Assembly (NCBI GenBank): GCA_900543485.1
Contig: UQRM01000001.1
Coordinates: forward strand, 1-64,000
DNA: 64,000 bases
Direction of reading: 5' to 3'
From: an uncultured Eubacterium sp.
Lineage (GTDB): Bacteria; Bacillota; Clostridia; Peptostreptococcales; Anaerovoracaceae
Shown here: piece after piece, positions 1-8,218 of the stretch
Layout of the letters: each line of letters opens with the position of its first letter
Position numbering within the stretch: position 1 is the first letter of the stretch
The notes under the pieces: model-generated
Database searches by the model: none
Told to the model about the DNA's origin: nothing
The model's input: only the letters and a program-made list of their open reading frames with translations
Made by a program: the position numbers and the translations under genes

Positions 1-173
1 TTTTCAACTCGTCCGCCTCTGTGAGCGAATTTCTGCTGTCCTGTAAAGAATGGATGGCACGCTGAGCAAATGTCCGTCTTGATTTCTTCCTGTGTGGACC
101 TTGTCATAAATGTGTTACCGCATGCGCAAGTTACTTTACATTCCTTATACTCAGGATGGATTCCTTTTTTCAT
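1..173 (-). CDS. rpmE: Ribosomal protein bL31 (partial, 3' end outside window)
   Basis: Reading leftward from an ATG at 173, the protein begins [12 protein letters not shown] and runs off the window edge after about 57 residues without a stop. Bacterial L31 binds the 50S subunit at the central protuberance. Four cysteines (residues 16, 18, 37, 40; CxC then CxxC) mark the zinc-binding form. The start is fixed by an AAAGAGGTG site just upstream. A promoter lies at 243-271, so the gene is transcribed independently. In many Firmicutes rpmE sits beside rho, DUF1385 and prmC; here about 8 kb of other genes lie between. Confidence 0.95.
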   Translation of the reverse strand, partial: MKKGIHPEYKECKVTCACGNTFMTRSTQEEIKTDICSACHPFFTGQQKFAHRGGRVE

Positions 174-242
174 GCTAATCACCTCTTTCCTGCTCAGGTT
201 TACCACCTTTGCATAATTACTGCCAGATATCGCAGCTTATTA

Positions 243-271
243 ACTATATCACATAAGATCGTCCGGCACAA
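243..271 (-). promoter_or_regulatory. Putative sigma-A promoter for rpmE
   Basis: On the minus strand TTGTGC (266-271) is followed after exactly 17 bp by TATAGT (243-248), about 70 bp upstream of the rpmE start. The same -35 hexamer is found in the rho promoter candidate. Not experimentally supported. Confidence 0.6.
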
Positions 272-332
272 GTGTTTTATCGATTTTTTTACCATGAACC
301 GACCCTGTTTGCCATGGTTTTGTTTCTACTGA

Positions 333-512
333 TGCACCCAGGAATAGCGATCATAGCGTTTTCTTTGGTGCAAAAACAGGCGTTTGCGCCCTGTTTCCAT
401 CAGCTGATGCACCTACAGTTCCATGCAATAGCCTTATCGTAGGTGCAGATTTCCCCAAATCAACGAAGAAAATGCACCTATATCTCCGCCATTTGACGTT
501 ACTATAGGTGCA
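333..512. repeat. Alternating-orientation TGCACC motif array
   Basis: The hexamer TGCACC and its complement GGTGCA occur six times in strict alternation, starting at 333(+), 367(-), 408(+), 442(-), 473(+) and 507(-). Intervals are 34, 41, 34, 31, 34 bp, so three inward-facing pairs each have the same 34-bp separation. The match extends to TGCACCTA in the last four sites. The intervening sequence is unique. The array fills most of the 403-bp gap between the NhaC-type gene and rpmE (174-576), which otherwise holds only the rpmE promoter. Two other loci share this spacing plan with different motifs. Function unknown. Confidence 0.75.
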
Positions 513-576
513 TCCTGTCAATAGTTCCGCTTATTTCACCGGCACGTCAGCCTCGTGCATTTTCCAACATCGCGCC

Positions 577-1944
577 CTACAGGACAAAGCCGGCGATCAG
601 ATAGGCGATCACCGAACCGCCTCCAGCGATAGCCGCATAAGGCAGCGTGGTAGTCATGAGGTCGAGGGACTTTATCTGACAACCCTGAGCGCACATGATA
701 ACGCCGTCTCCGTAAAGACACGTATTGCTACCGAAGGCCGCTCCCGAGAACACAGCAGCTGACGCCAGTATAGGATCGACGCCCATCGCGTTCGCAAGAG
801 GTATAACTATAGGTATGATGATTGCGGCCAGATCCCAGAAGCATCCTGTCGCATAAGCATAGATACCGCATACTATGAACACGGCCGCCGGCAGGAAGCC
901 ACCCTGCATTATAGGCTCCGTTATCGAAATCACGTATTCGGCGAGTCCCAGCTCGATATTGGCGTTCTGTACAGCAAAAGCCAGCACGGAAAGGACGAAC
1001 ACGAATCCCATGGACATGGCTCCATCGAAACACGTCGTAAGCAGTTCCTTGAATGTCATCTTTTTCTCTATGAAATACATGGCGAACGCAACTATCACTC
1101 CGCCTGCCGCTCCCATGAGAACATCCGATATCAGCGACAGCACGATCATTACGATCAGAGGCAGCAGAAAGTTCCACGGATGAGCTTTCTCGTTGACTTC
1201 GATCTCATGGCTGGCCTTTACGCTTTCCACCAGCTCAGGGTCCGTGCCCTCAGGGAACACGTCTCCGAGAGATTCGTACCGCTGATATGCCTTTTTCATA
1301 GGTCCGATCTTAGGTATTATGCCAATGATCTGGAGCAGGCATACTATGATGGCGAACCATGCGTAAAACGCAAACGGGAGGCCATGGATATATGCCGTCA
1401 TCGACGAACCGCCGATCTCCACTCCCTGATCTCCCATCAGCGTCGCGAAATATACGGCCCACGATGAAAGCGGGATCAGCAGGCATACAGGGGCGGCTAC
1501 CGTGTTCACCACATAAGCCAGCTGTTGTCTCGGTATCCCCAGCTTATCAGTTATCCCCTTCATGGTCGTTCCTACCGCCAGGTTGTTGAGATAGTCATCT
1601 ATAAAGATGATGACTCCGAGGATAAAGGTCCCGAACAGCGACGCTTTCTTCGTCTTGATAAATTTGCTTGCCCAGAATCCAAAGTCTGTTACGGCTCCTG
1701 TCTTCTCATAGAGCATTATCAACACTCCGAAAAGCGCGATAACGATGAGAAGCCACTGGAGCGATTCATTGTTGAACGACGCATATACGTTATCGAAAAA
1801 CGCGTTCGCAAATCCCTTCACTCCTCCAAGGATGAGAGACGCCATGGCAAGTCCGCACACCATAGCGAAAAGCGTGCGCTTTGTAGTAACAGCGATCACA
1901 AGGATCGTGAACACCGGAAGCACACATAAAATTCCATACTCCAT
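577..1944 (-). CDS. NhaC-family Na+/H+ antiporter-type membrane transporter
   Basis: This 455-residue, highly hydrophobic protein has about 11-12 predicted membrane segments and the layout of the Na+/H+ antiporter NhaC-like superfamily (Pfam Na_H_antiporter), including a conserved IDDYLNNLAVG stretch near residue 120. I chose the ATG at 1944 because GAGGAGA lies seven bases upstream; a longer in-frame version has no such site. It follows the amidohydrolase on the same strand with a gap of about 80 bp, so the transporter may import the amidohydrolase substrate rather than only exchange ions. Many members of this superfamily have unproven substrates, so the specificity is open. Confidence 0.8.
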   Translation of the reverse strand: MEYGILCVLPVFTILVIAVTTKRTLFAMVCGLAMASLILGGVKGFANAFFDNVYASFNNESLQWLLIVIALFGVLIMLYEKTGAVTDFGFWASKFIKTKKASLFGTFILGVIIFIDDYLNNLAVGTTMKGITDKLGIPRQQLAYVVNTVAAPVCLLIPLSSWAVYFATLMGDQGVEIGGSSMTAYIHGLPFAFYAWFAIIVCLLQIIGIIPKIGPMKKAYQRYESLGDVFPEGTDPELVESVKASHEIEVNEKAHPWNFLLPLIVMIVLSLISDVLMGAAGGVIVAFAMYFIEKKMTFKELLTTCFDGAMSMGFVFVLSVLAFAVQNANIELGLAEYVISITEPIMQGGFLPAAVFIVCGIYAYATGCFWDLAAIIIPIVIPLANAMGVDPILASAAVFSGAAFGSNTCLYGDGVIMCAQGCQIKSLDLMTTTLPYAAIAGGGSVIAYLIAGFVL

Positions 1945-2021
1945 AAAAACATCTCCTCTTAATAAATTTAACAGCCTGCCGATGTATCGGAAGGCTGTCA
2001 GACACATCTTCCGTAAAGACC

Positions 2022-3653
2022 CTACTCAGCTTTATAGACCACACGGCCATCCATCATCGTCAGGAGCGCTTTACGTTCCAGCAGCTTTTCCGACGGCTCA
2101 TCGAATATCCTGCCATCGATGACTGCTATATCCGCCAGCTTTCCGGCTTCAAGGCTTCCCAGTCGATCCTCGAGCCCCATAGCGTAAGCTCCCATATATG
2201 TATAGCCTTCAAGGGCCTGGAAAATATCTATCTTTTCGTTGATATCAGCTCCGATCTCATTCCCCTCGAGATCCAGTCTGGTCACAGCCACATACATGTT
2301 GTGGAACGGATTTATCTCGACGATAGGAAAATCGGTGCTGAGAGACACCTTAGCTCCCGCATCATAGAGGGACTTCAGAGGCTGGCTCCTGAACCATCTC
2401 CTCTGGCCGAGAGCATCCAGCATGAATTTTTCAGTACACAGATAATAATGAGCCGGCTGCTTGTTGGCCATCACATCCAGCTCCGCGAATCTGGGATAAT
2501 CTTCATCCTCCACCAGCTCCACGTGCTCTATACCGTTTCTCAATCCATGCCTGCCGTTAGCTTTTACAGACGCTTCGAAGGCATTGAGAGCCATGCGCAC
2601 GCCGCCGTCTCCCGTACAATGGATCCTGACAGGGAAGCCTTCCCCGTTGGCCCGGGTTATGATGTCGCTGAGAGCCTCCTGTGTGAATATCGGCGTCGCG
2701 TTCATTTCAGGGTCGTCCGGATCATCGAGATAAGGCTCATTGAGGACTCCCGTATGCGCGTCTATAACGCCGTCTCCGTAAGCTTTCAGTCCCGGCATCA
2801 CCACATATCCGTCGCTGTATTCCTTCATCAGCTCTTTGGCTTCCGTGAAATCTCCGGTCTTGCCGATAGACGGATAAACGAACATCCTGACGTCCAGTTC
2901 TCCCGCCTTCTCCATTTCCCTGTACAGCTTGAACCCTTTAGGTTCTTTCTCTATCTCCAGCTCATTGGACACATCGCCTGCCGACGTGAGGCCAAAGCTG
3001 CTGTATATCCCCAGAGAATGCTTCAGCATCCTCTTAGCCAGCGTACCATCTATATTGAGAAGCATAAAGAAGACAGGATCTGACCCCATATGATACAGCA
3101 TGCCTGTCAGCTCACCGTTTTCGTCCTTTTTCACATATACTTCACGTTCCTTGGTGATACTCTCCTTCGTATATCCAAATATCTCCAGAGCCTTGGAGTT
3201 GACCCAGCAATACCAGCCGTCGGCCGTGCTGAGGCATATAGGTATGTCCCTCGAGACCTCGTCAAGCAATTCCTTGCGCGGCAGCACCGGCTTGTCCCAC
3301 GCCGATACCATCCATCCGGAAGCTACCAGCAGGCTGGTGTCAGGATGTTTCTCCAGAAAATCCCTGACCATCTCCACGCACTCCTCCGCTGATCTGGTAC
3401 CCTCCAGATTCAGATCGTTGTCGTGCATCATGGCTCCCATAGTCACATGGACATGATTGTCGATGAGTCCCGGCATCACCAGCTTGTCTCTGTACTCATA
3501 AACCTCAGTGTTCTCTCCGATGAACTTTTCCATCTCACTGTCGCCGCCTACGGCGATGATCTCATTCCCTCTGACGGCAACGCCTCCACTGATGATTTCA
3601 TTTCCTTTTCCTGTGTATATGACGTTACTTTTTATGACTTTGTCCGCTGTCAT
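2022..3653 (-). CDS. Amidohydrolase family protein (YtcJ-like metal-dependent hydrolase)
   Basis: The 543-residue product resembles the YtcJ/amidohydrolase-3 family of metal-dependent hydrolases with a TIM-barrel fold. Visible metal-site motifs are HVH at residues 67-69 after PGLIDN, an RIHCTGDGGV stretch in the middle, and an STDFP motif late in the barrel. The C-terminal small beta domain (LGSLEAGKLADIAVIDG) is typical. Start chosen at ATG 3653, seven bases after AGGTG; a GTG nine bases upstream is in frame. It is probably cytosolic, as no signal peptide is seen. Substrates of this family are rarely known, and none is assigned here. The NhaC-type transporter gene follows it on the same strand. 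Confidence 0.85.
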   Translation of the reverse strand: MTADKVIKSNVIYTGKGNEIISGGVAVRGNEIIAVGGDSEMEKFIGENTEVYEYRDKLVMPGLIDNHVHVTMGAMMHDNDLNLEGTRSAEECVEMVRDFLEKHPDTSLLVASGWMVSAWDKPVLPRKELLDEVSRDIPICLSTADGWYCWVNSKALEIFGYTKESITKEREVYVKKDENGELTGMLYHMGSDPVFFMLLNIDGTLAKRMLKHSLGIYSSFGLTSAGDVSNELEIEKEPKGFKLYREMEKAGELDVRMFVYPSIGKTGDFTEAKELMKEYSDGYVVMPGLKAYGDGVIDAHTGVLNEPYLDDPDDPEMNATPIFTQEALSDIITRANGEGFPVRIHCTGDGGVRMALNAFEASVKANGRHGLRNGIEHVELVEDEDYPRFAELDVMANKQPAHYYLCTEKFMLDALGQRRWFRSQPLKSLYDAGAKVSLSTDFPIVEINPFHNMYVAVTRLDLEGNEIGADINEKIDIFQALEGYTYMGAYAMGLEDRLGSLEAGKLADIAVIDGRIFDEPSEKLLERKALLTMMDGRVVYKAE

Positions 3654-3799
3654 TCGTCTCACCTGTCTTTCTGCGTGTTTTGATACGTCATCTGTATCAT
3701 CCGCGTATATACCGCCCCCTATTTTATATTATCTTCCCTGCAAAAATCAACACATATGCAATTGTTTGAATTTTACGATTTCATTTCAAGCGGCCTGGA

Positions 3800-3869
3800 T
3801 ATCGCAGCCTCGCTCAAAATCGCAAGCCAGACCTCCAAAGAGCCAGACCTCCAAAGGGCTCCCGCGATA
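3800..3869. repeat. TATCGC inverted pair
   Basis: TATCGC at 3800-3805 and its complement GCGATA at 3864-3869 face each other 64 bp apart in the gap between the amidohydrolase gene and hydF. The motif is the same as in the larger array at 13459-13699. A 16-bp tandem duplication lies between the two sites. It may be an eroded relative of that array or coincidence. Confidence 0.35.
3825..3856. repeat. 16-bp perfect tandem duplication
   Basis: AGCCAGACCTCCAAAG occurs at 3825-3840 and again, with no gap, at 3841-3856. It is a simple recent duplication in non-coding sequence between hydF and the amidohydrolase gene. Confidence 0.9.
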
Positions 3870-3890
3870 TTTTGCCGTTCCAGATCCCGA

Positions 3891-3929
3891 AGACGCAAAA
3901 AGCCGCACCGGCAGACGGCTTTTGCGTCT
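3891..3929 (-). terminator. Long hairpin downstream of hydF
   Basis: A near-perfect stem of about 14 bp (3891-3905 with 3916-3929; AGACGCAAAA.. / ..TTTTGCGTCT) lies 34 bp past the hydF stop. It lacks a clear terminal U-run, so it could be a transcript-end or stability structure rather than a canonical intrinsic terminator. It is the most likely end of the hydEGF transcript. Confidence 0.5.
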
Positions 3930-3962
3930 GTCTGCCAGCACGGCCACTTTATTCTGACAGTT

Positions 3963-5282
3963 TTATCCCGGCAGCTCTATCTTGTCCAATATCCCTCCCA
4001 GCTTGGCCAACACTACACCGTAGTTGGTTATTGGCACTCCGGCAGCTTCAGCGGCCGCGATCCTGCTGAGGACGTGCTTCCTGTTGAACATACAGGCACC
4101 GCAATGTATCACCAGGTCGAACTGCTCCAGCTCTGAAGCAGGCGGGAAATCATTGCCGCACACGTTGACCACCTGGATGCCGCTGCCGAAACGCTTTCTC
4201 AGCAGGTTCGGTATCTTTTCCCGCCCAATATCCTCGGAAAGAGGCACATGGGTACAGGCTTCAGCAATAAGCACCCTTGAATTTTCAGTCATTTCGTCTA
4301 ATTGCGATGCACCTTTTACGAATGTATCTATGTCGCCCTTATAGGCTGCAAACAATACCGAAAAAGATGTAAGAGCGCTCTCCTCAGGCTTCATGTCGTA
4401 CACCTGACGGAAGCACTGAGAATCGGTTATTATCAGATCGGGAGCCCTGCCGAGGGAGGAAAGAGCCCGTTCCAGTCCGTCGGCCGTGGTGGCGACGGCT
4501 GTGCATTTTCTGTCCAGCAGTTCCCTGAGCGTCTGGACCTGGGGGAGGATGAGCCTTCCTTTAGGCGCCTGGATATCCTGAGGCATCACCAGCAGCACCA
4601 GGCTTCCCTCGGCCGCCATGTCCCCCAGGATCTTCCTCCGGAGAAAATCCTCCGGCACTGCTTCCGCTATAGCGTCACGCAGCTGCTCTATCCCGGTCTT
4701 TTCAACAGCGCTCACTCTTATGGCATGGGCTTTCCCATCTCCTCCGATCAGCTCCTCAAGGCTGCCTGTCGCGGTCCGGGACTGCTCCTGCCCACCGGCT
4801 CCTGCTGCCGTCGCTGCCTTTTCCCCGGCGTCGATTTCATCGCACTTGTTGACGGCCAGGATGACGGGAACATTCCTTTCGGCCAAACGTTTGAGCCACT
4901 GCTTTTCGTAATCGAAAGCGCCGCCTCCTCCGGCTCCCGCGGCAGCCGTGCCGCCGCCCGGGATTTCACCGGATATCCTCGCTCCATCGATGACCATGAC
5001 GGCCACATCTGTCTTATCGATGACTCCCTCAGTCCTTTCCACTCTCAGCCTTCCCAGTTCTCCTTCATCGTCAAACCCGGCTGTATCTATGAAGACCACA
5101 GGTCCCACCGGATGAAGCTCCATGGATTTGTAGACCGGATCGGCGGTAGTGCCTGGCGTATCGGACACCAGGGCGATATCCTGCCCTGTGAGGGCATTGA
5201 TGAGAGATGATTTCCCAGCGTTTCTCCTGCCGAATATCCCTATGTGGAGCCTGTCAGCTCTTGGCGTATCATTTAAACTCAT
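3963..5282 (-). CDS. hydF: [FeFe]-hydrogenase H-cluster maturation GTPase HydF
   Basis: HydF is the scaffold GTPase that assembles the two-iron subcluster and delivers it to the hydrogenase. The 439-residue protein has a GTPase domain (GRRNAGKSS near residue 17, a DTPGTT switch, DTAGFDD) and the [4Fe-4S] ligand pattern CTH (343-345) followed by HCGAC (393-397), the HydF signature. Low-complexity Gly/Ala-rich insertions occur around residues 105-125 and 155-175 of the GTPase domain. The start is supported by AGGAG seven bases upstream. It follows hydG by 19 bp and is last of the hydE-hydG-hydF unit. No hydrogenase structural gene is in the window. Confidence 0.95.
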   Translation of the reverse strand: MSLNDTPRADRLHIGIFGRRNAGKSSLINALTGQDIALVSDTPGTTADPVYKSMELHPVGPVVFIDTAGFDDEGELGRLRVERTEGVIDKTDVAVMVIDGARISGEIPGGGTAAAGAGGGGAFDYEKQWLKRLAERNVPVILAVNKCDEIDAGEKAATAAGAGGQEQSRTATGSLEELIGGDGKAHAIRVSAVEKTGIEQLRDAIAEAVPEDFLRRKILGDMAAEGSLVLLVMPQDIQAPKGRLILPQVQTLRELLDRKCTAVATTADGLERALSSLGRAPDLIITDSQCFRQVYDMKPEESALTSFSVLFAAYKGDIDTFVKGASQLDEMTENSRVLIAEACTHVPLSEDIGREKIPNLLRKRFGSGIQVVNVCGNDFPPASELEQFDLVIHCGACMFNRKHVLSRIAAAEAAGVPITNYGVVLAKLGGILDKIELPG

Positions 5283-5301
5283 GGCAATTCTCCTGTCCTT
5301 A

Positions 5302-6723
5302 TCAGAATCGGAAGTCTCTCTCGCCTTCTTCTATCTTCCCGAGACGCTCCGTACAGACTTCCCGCACCTTTTCGTTAGGTATCATGGCCAGCCTTTCAGC
5401 GATTATCTCATCGCCCTTTTTCCTGCTTTCTTCACCTGCGTAATCCATCAGGAACTCCTTGAGGGTCATCAGGGCGTTAGGCTGGCAGCAGTTGGCGATC
5501 TGCCCCGACTTGAGCAGGCTCATGAATCTGTCGCCTGTCCTTCCTTCTCTGTAGCAGGCCGTGCAGAAGCTCGGCACATATCCCAGGTCTATCAGCCAGT
5601 CTACTACCTGAGCCAGGGTCCTCCTGTCTTCCACATCGAACTGGACCGTATCCTCATCCCGCTCTTCTTCCACATAACCGCCGACGCTGGTCCTGCTGCC
5701 TCCGCTTATCTGCGTGATGCCTATCTCCAGACATTCCCTTCTGGTCTTGGCGCTCTCTCTGGTAGACATTATCATCCCGGTATAAGGCACCGCTATCCTG
5801 AGAACAGCCACTATCCTCTTGAACACGTCGTCAGGAACTCCGTTGTCAAAGGTATCAGGATCGATATCGTCAGCCGGTCTTATCCTCGGTACACTGATAG
5901 TGTGCGGCCCACAGCCGTAAGTCTTTTCCAGATGATGGGCGTGCATCAGCATTCCGACGAAATCATACTTATAGTTTTCCAGACCGAAGAGCACGCCACA
6001 GCCCACGTCGTCTATGCCGGCCTCCATGGCTCTGTCCATGGCTTCTGTATGATAAGCGTAATCACTCTTCGGCCCGGACGGGTGCAGCTCTTCATAGGAC
6101 TTCTTGTTATACGTTTCCTGGAAAAGTATATATGTACCGATCCCGGCTTCCTTGAGCATCTTATACTCCTCCACAGTGGTTGCCGCGATGTTGACATTGA
6201 CCCTTCTTATAGCGCCGTTCTTATGTTTGATGCTGTATATAGTCTTGATGCTCTCCAGAATATATTCTATAGGATTGTTGTACGGATCCTCGCCGGCCTC
6301 GATGGCCAGTCTTTTGTGACCCATGTCCTGGAGCGCGATGACCTCCTGTCTTATCTCCTCCTGTGTCAGCTTTTTCCTCGGTATATGCTTGTTCTGCCCG
6401 TGGTATGGACAGTATACGCATCCATTGACGCAGTAGTTGGAAAGGTACAGCGGTGCGAACATGACGATCCTGTTGCCATAAAAATGTTCCTTGATCTCCT
6501 TGCCCAGATCAAATATCTTCTGGATTATTCCCGGATCCTCACATTCCAGCAGCGTGGCCGCTTCCTTGTAGGAAAGGCCTTTGTACTGTCTGCCTTTTTC
6601 CAATATCTGCTCCATCATCTCCAGGTCGTTCTTATGAGCTTCCGCATATTCCAATGTTTCGAGGATCTTCTCATGATTTATGAATTCCTCCGCTTTTTTA
6701 GATGTACTGTTATAAACTGCCAT
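5302..6723 (-). CDS. hydG: [FeFe]-hydrogenase maturation radical SAM enzyme HydG
   Basis: HydG cleaves tyrosine to give the CO and cyanide ligands of the H-cluster subsite. The 473-residue protein shows the radical SAM CxxxCxxC motif (Cys98, Cys102, Cys105, followed by PYHGQN, typical of HydG) and the C-terminal cysteine motif (CTAC about residue 395, then a cysteine pair about 20 residues on) that holds the second cluster. It is full length for the family. It lies between hydE (69 bp gap) and hydF (19 bp gap) on the minus strand, so the three maturases are probably co-transcribed. Confidence 0.96.
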   Translation of the reverse strand: MAVYNSTSKKAEEFINHEKILETLEYAEAHKNDLEMMEQILEKGRQYKGLSYKEAATLLECEDPGIIQKIFDLGKEIKEHFYGNRIVMFAPLYLSNYCVNGCVYCPYHGQNKHIPRKKLTQEEIRQEVIALQDMGHKRLAIEAGEDPYNNPIEYILESIKTIYSIKHKNGAIRRVNVNIAATTVEEYKMLKEAGIGTYILFQETYNKKSYEELHPSGPKSDYAYHTEAMDRAMEAGIDDVGCGVLFGLENYKYDFVGMLMHAHHLEKTYGCGPHTISVPRIRPADDIDPDTFDNGVPDDVFKRIVAVLRIAVPYTGMIMSTRESAKTRRECLEIGITQISGGSRTSVGGYVEEERDEDTVQFDVEDRRTLAQVVDWLIDLGYVPSFCTACYREGRTGDRFMSLLKSGQIANCCQPNALMTLKEFLMDYAGEESRKKGDEIIAERLAMIPNEKVREVCTERLGKIEEGERDFRF

Positions 6724-6792
6724 TTCATTTTCTCCTTTATTTTATCTTTTAAAAAATCATCTGTATCATCGAGGGCATCGCCCTGTTTCCGG

Positions 6793-7968
6793 CTACAGCG
6801 GTATCCTGCCGCAGCTTCTTATGAGTTCTTCCAGCTCCTGTCTGTCCCCTTCCACGTCGGTCGCCTTGAATCGGGCCGGATATATTTCATATGCCTCCTT
6901 GTACTTGTCAGGAGTCACCTTCTTCATGACCACATTGGCGCCGAAGGCAAAGGGGTTCTCAGCGGGGAGCGCGTCCCCGGAAGACTCGTTTCCGCCCGCT
7001 TCGCCGCTTTTCACATCGCCTGCCCCACCGCTGCCTGCCTGCTTCTTCTCCTTACCGGACAATATCGACAGGGATGTAGTCAAGGGCAGGTTTGCCTCCG
7101 GCAGCAGCAGCCTGGCTACAGCCACTGCCCGCCTCGCCATCTCCGTATCGCCGTCCGGTTCTCCTGCCAGCGGTGTCTTGGGGTTGGAAATGAAAGGTCC
7201 TATCCCTGCCATCCTGCACGGTATCTCCTTCAGCAACAGCAGATCCTTAGCCAATGTCAGCGGCGTCTGTCCGGGAAGGCCTACCATGAAACCGCTCCCT
7301 GTCTCATACCCCAGCTCCTTTAGGGTCTTCAGGCATCGTATACGTTCCTCCAGCGTCCCGCAGGGATGGAGCCGATCATACAGCTCTGGGTCAGCCGTCT
7401 CATGCTTCAGCAGATATCTGTCCGCTCCCGCCTTTCTCCAGACCTCATAATCCTGACGGGGCCGTTCTCCGCAGCTGACGGTCACGGCCGGATGGAGCAG
7501 AGGGCCTGCCATCGCAGCACGGTCACTGCCTGACACGCGGCTCCGGCGTATCTCCATCTTCTTTATCTCCCTGATGATATCCGCCAGCCGCTCCGACGTG
7601 AAATGATCATCTTCTCCCGACTGGAGCACGATAGTCCTGTATCCCGCCTTCACCGCCGCCTCCGCGGACGCCAATATCTCCTCACGGCTCATGCGGTATC
7701 GCGGGATATCCCTGTTATCCCTGTTGAGGCCACAGTAACGGCATTGCCTCCGACAGACATTGGAAAATTCGATTATGGCTCGTAAATGCACCGTATCGCC
7801 CACCGCCTCCCGGCGTGTCTTGTCGGCCAGCTCATATACGGCTGTGAAATCATCCATCGTCAGAAGCGAGGCTATACCCTCCTCGGAATCCAGTTTCAAA
7901 TATATCGGCTCTGTATCGTCAGGACATATATCGTTGCGCTCCATGTTTTTTGTGCAAATCTCGCTCAT
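6793..7968 (-). CDS. hydE: [FeFe]-hydrogenase maturation radical SAM enzyme HydE
   Basis: HydE is the radical SAM enzyme that processes an Fe(CO)2(CN)cysteine synthon during H-cluster assembly. The 391-residue protein has CxxxCxxC at Cys72, Cys76 and Cys79 followed by GLNRDN, as in HydE. A low-complexity Gly/Ser/Ala/Glu-rich insertion sits late in the protein (about residues 305-340), unusual for the family. ATG 7968 has AAAGGAG 13 bases upstream, which is long; ATG 7944 is an alternative start. It is first of the hydE-hydG-hydF unit. A hairpin with a U-rich tail ends only about 25 bases before the start. Confidence 0.93.
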   Translation of the reverse strand: MSEICTKNMERNDICPDDTEPIYLKLDSEEGIASLLTMDDFTAVYELADKTRREAVGDTVHLRAIIEFSNVCRRQCRYCGLNRDNRDIPRYRMSREEILASAEAAVKAGYRTIVLQSGEDDHFTSERLADIIREIKKMEIRRSRVSGSDRAAMAGPLLHPAVTVSCGERPRQDYEVWRKAGADRYLLKHETADPELYDRLHPCGTLEERIRCLKTLKELGYETGSGFMVGLPGQTPLTLAKDLLLLKEIPCRMAGIGPFISNPKTPLAGEPDGDTEMARRAVAVARLLLPEANLPLTTSLSILSGKEKKQAGSGGAGDVKSGEAGGNESSGDALPAENPFAFGANVVMKKVTPDKYKEAYEIYPARFKATDVEGDRQELEELIRSCGRIPL

Positions 7969-7992
7969 CTATCCCGGCAAACTCCTTTCCGC

Positions 7993-8032
7993 AAAAATAA
8001 ATCAAACCTCTGTCGTCTGATGCGACAGAGGT
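7993..8032 (-). terminator. Terminator-like hairpin in the hydE leader
   Basis: On the minus strand ACCTCTGTCG (8023-8032) pairs perfectly with CGACAGAGGT (8006-8015) and is followed by TTGATTTATTTTT. The ribosome binding site of hydE (7981-7987) lies directly after the tail, leaving no room for a promoter between them. It could end the prmC transcript with read-through, or be an attenuator of hydEGF. No second mutually exclusive hairpin was convincing. Confidence 0.6.
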
Positions 8033-8218
8033 CCTCTGCGATAATATGGGGCAGGCGATCTTTCAATGGCCTGCTGTCAATATCATCATCGCCTTTTTCC
8101 TCGGTCAAACCCTTGGCATCAGCACGAATCCATATTGTCTGCTATTTTACTTGCTCGTTGTCCTTTTACCTGGCCGATCATCGACCGGTTTGTTTCAGTT
8201 AACTTTACATTTTTTATC

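Noticed and set aside
333..512. CRISPR array
   Set aside because: Spacing of about 34 bp recalls CRISPR, but the repeated unit is only 6-9 bp and alternates in orientation, and no cas genes are near.
8041..8218. Known riboswitch upstream of hydE
   Set aside because: A short GGCAGGC/GCCTGCT pairing is present, but no recognised riboswitch core could be matched by eye.
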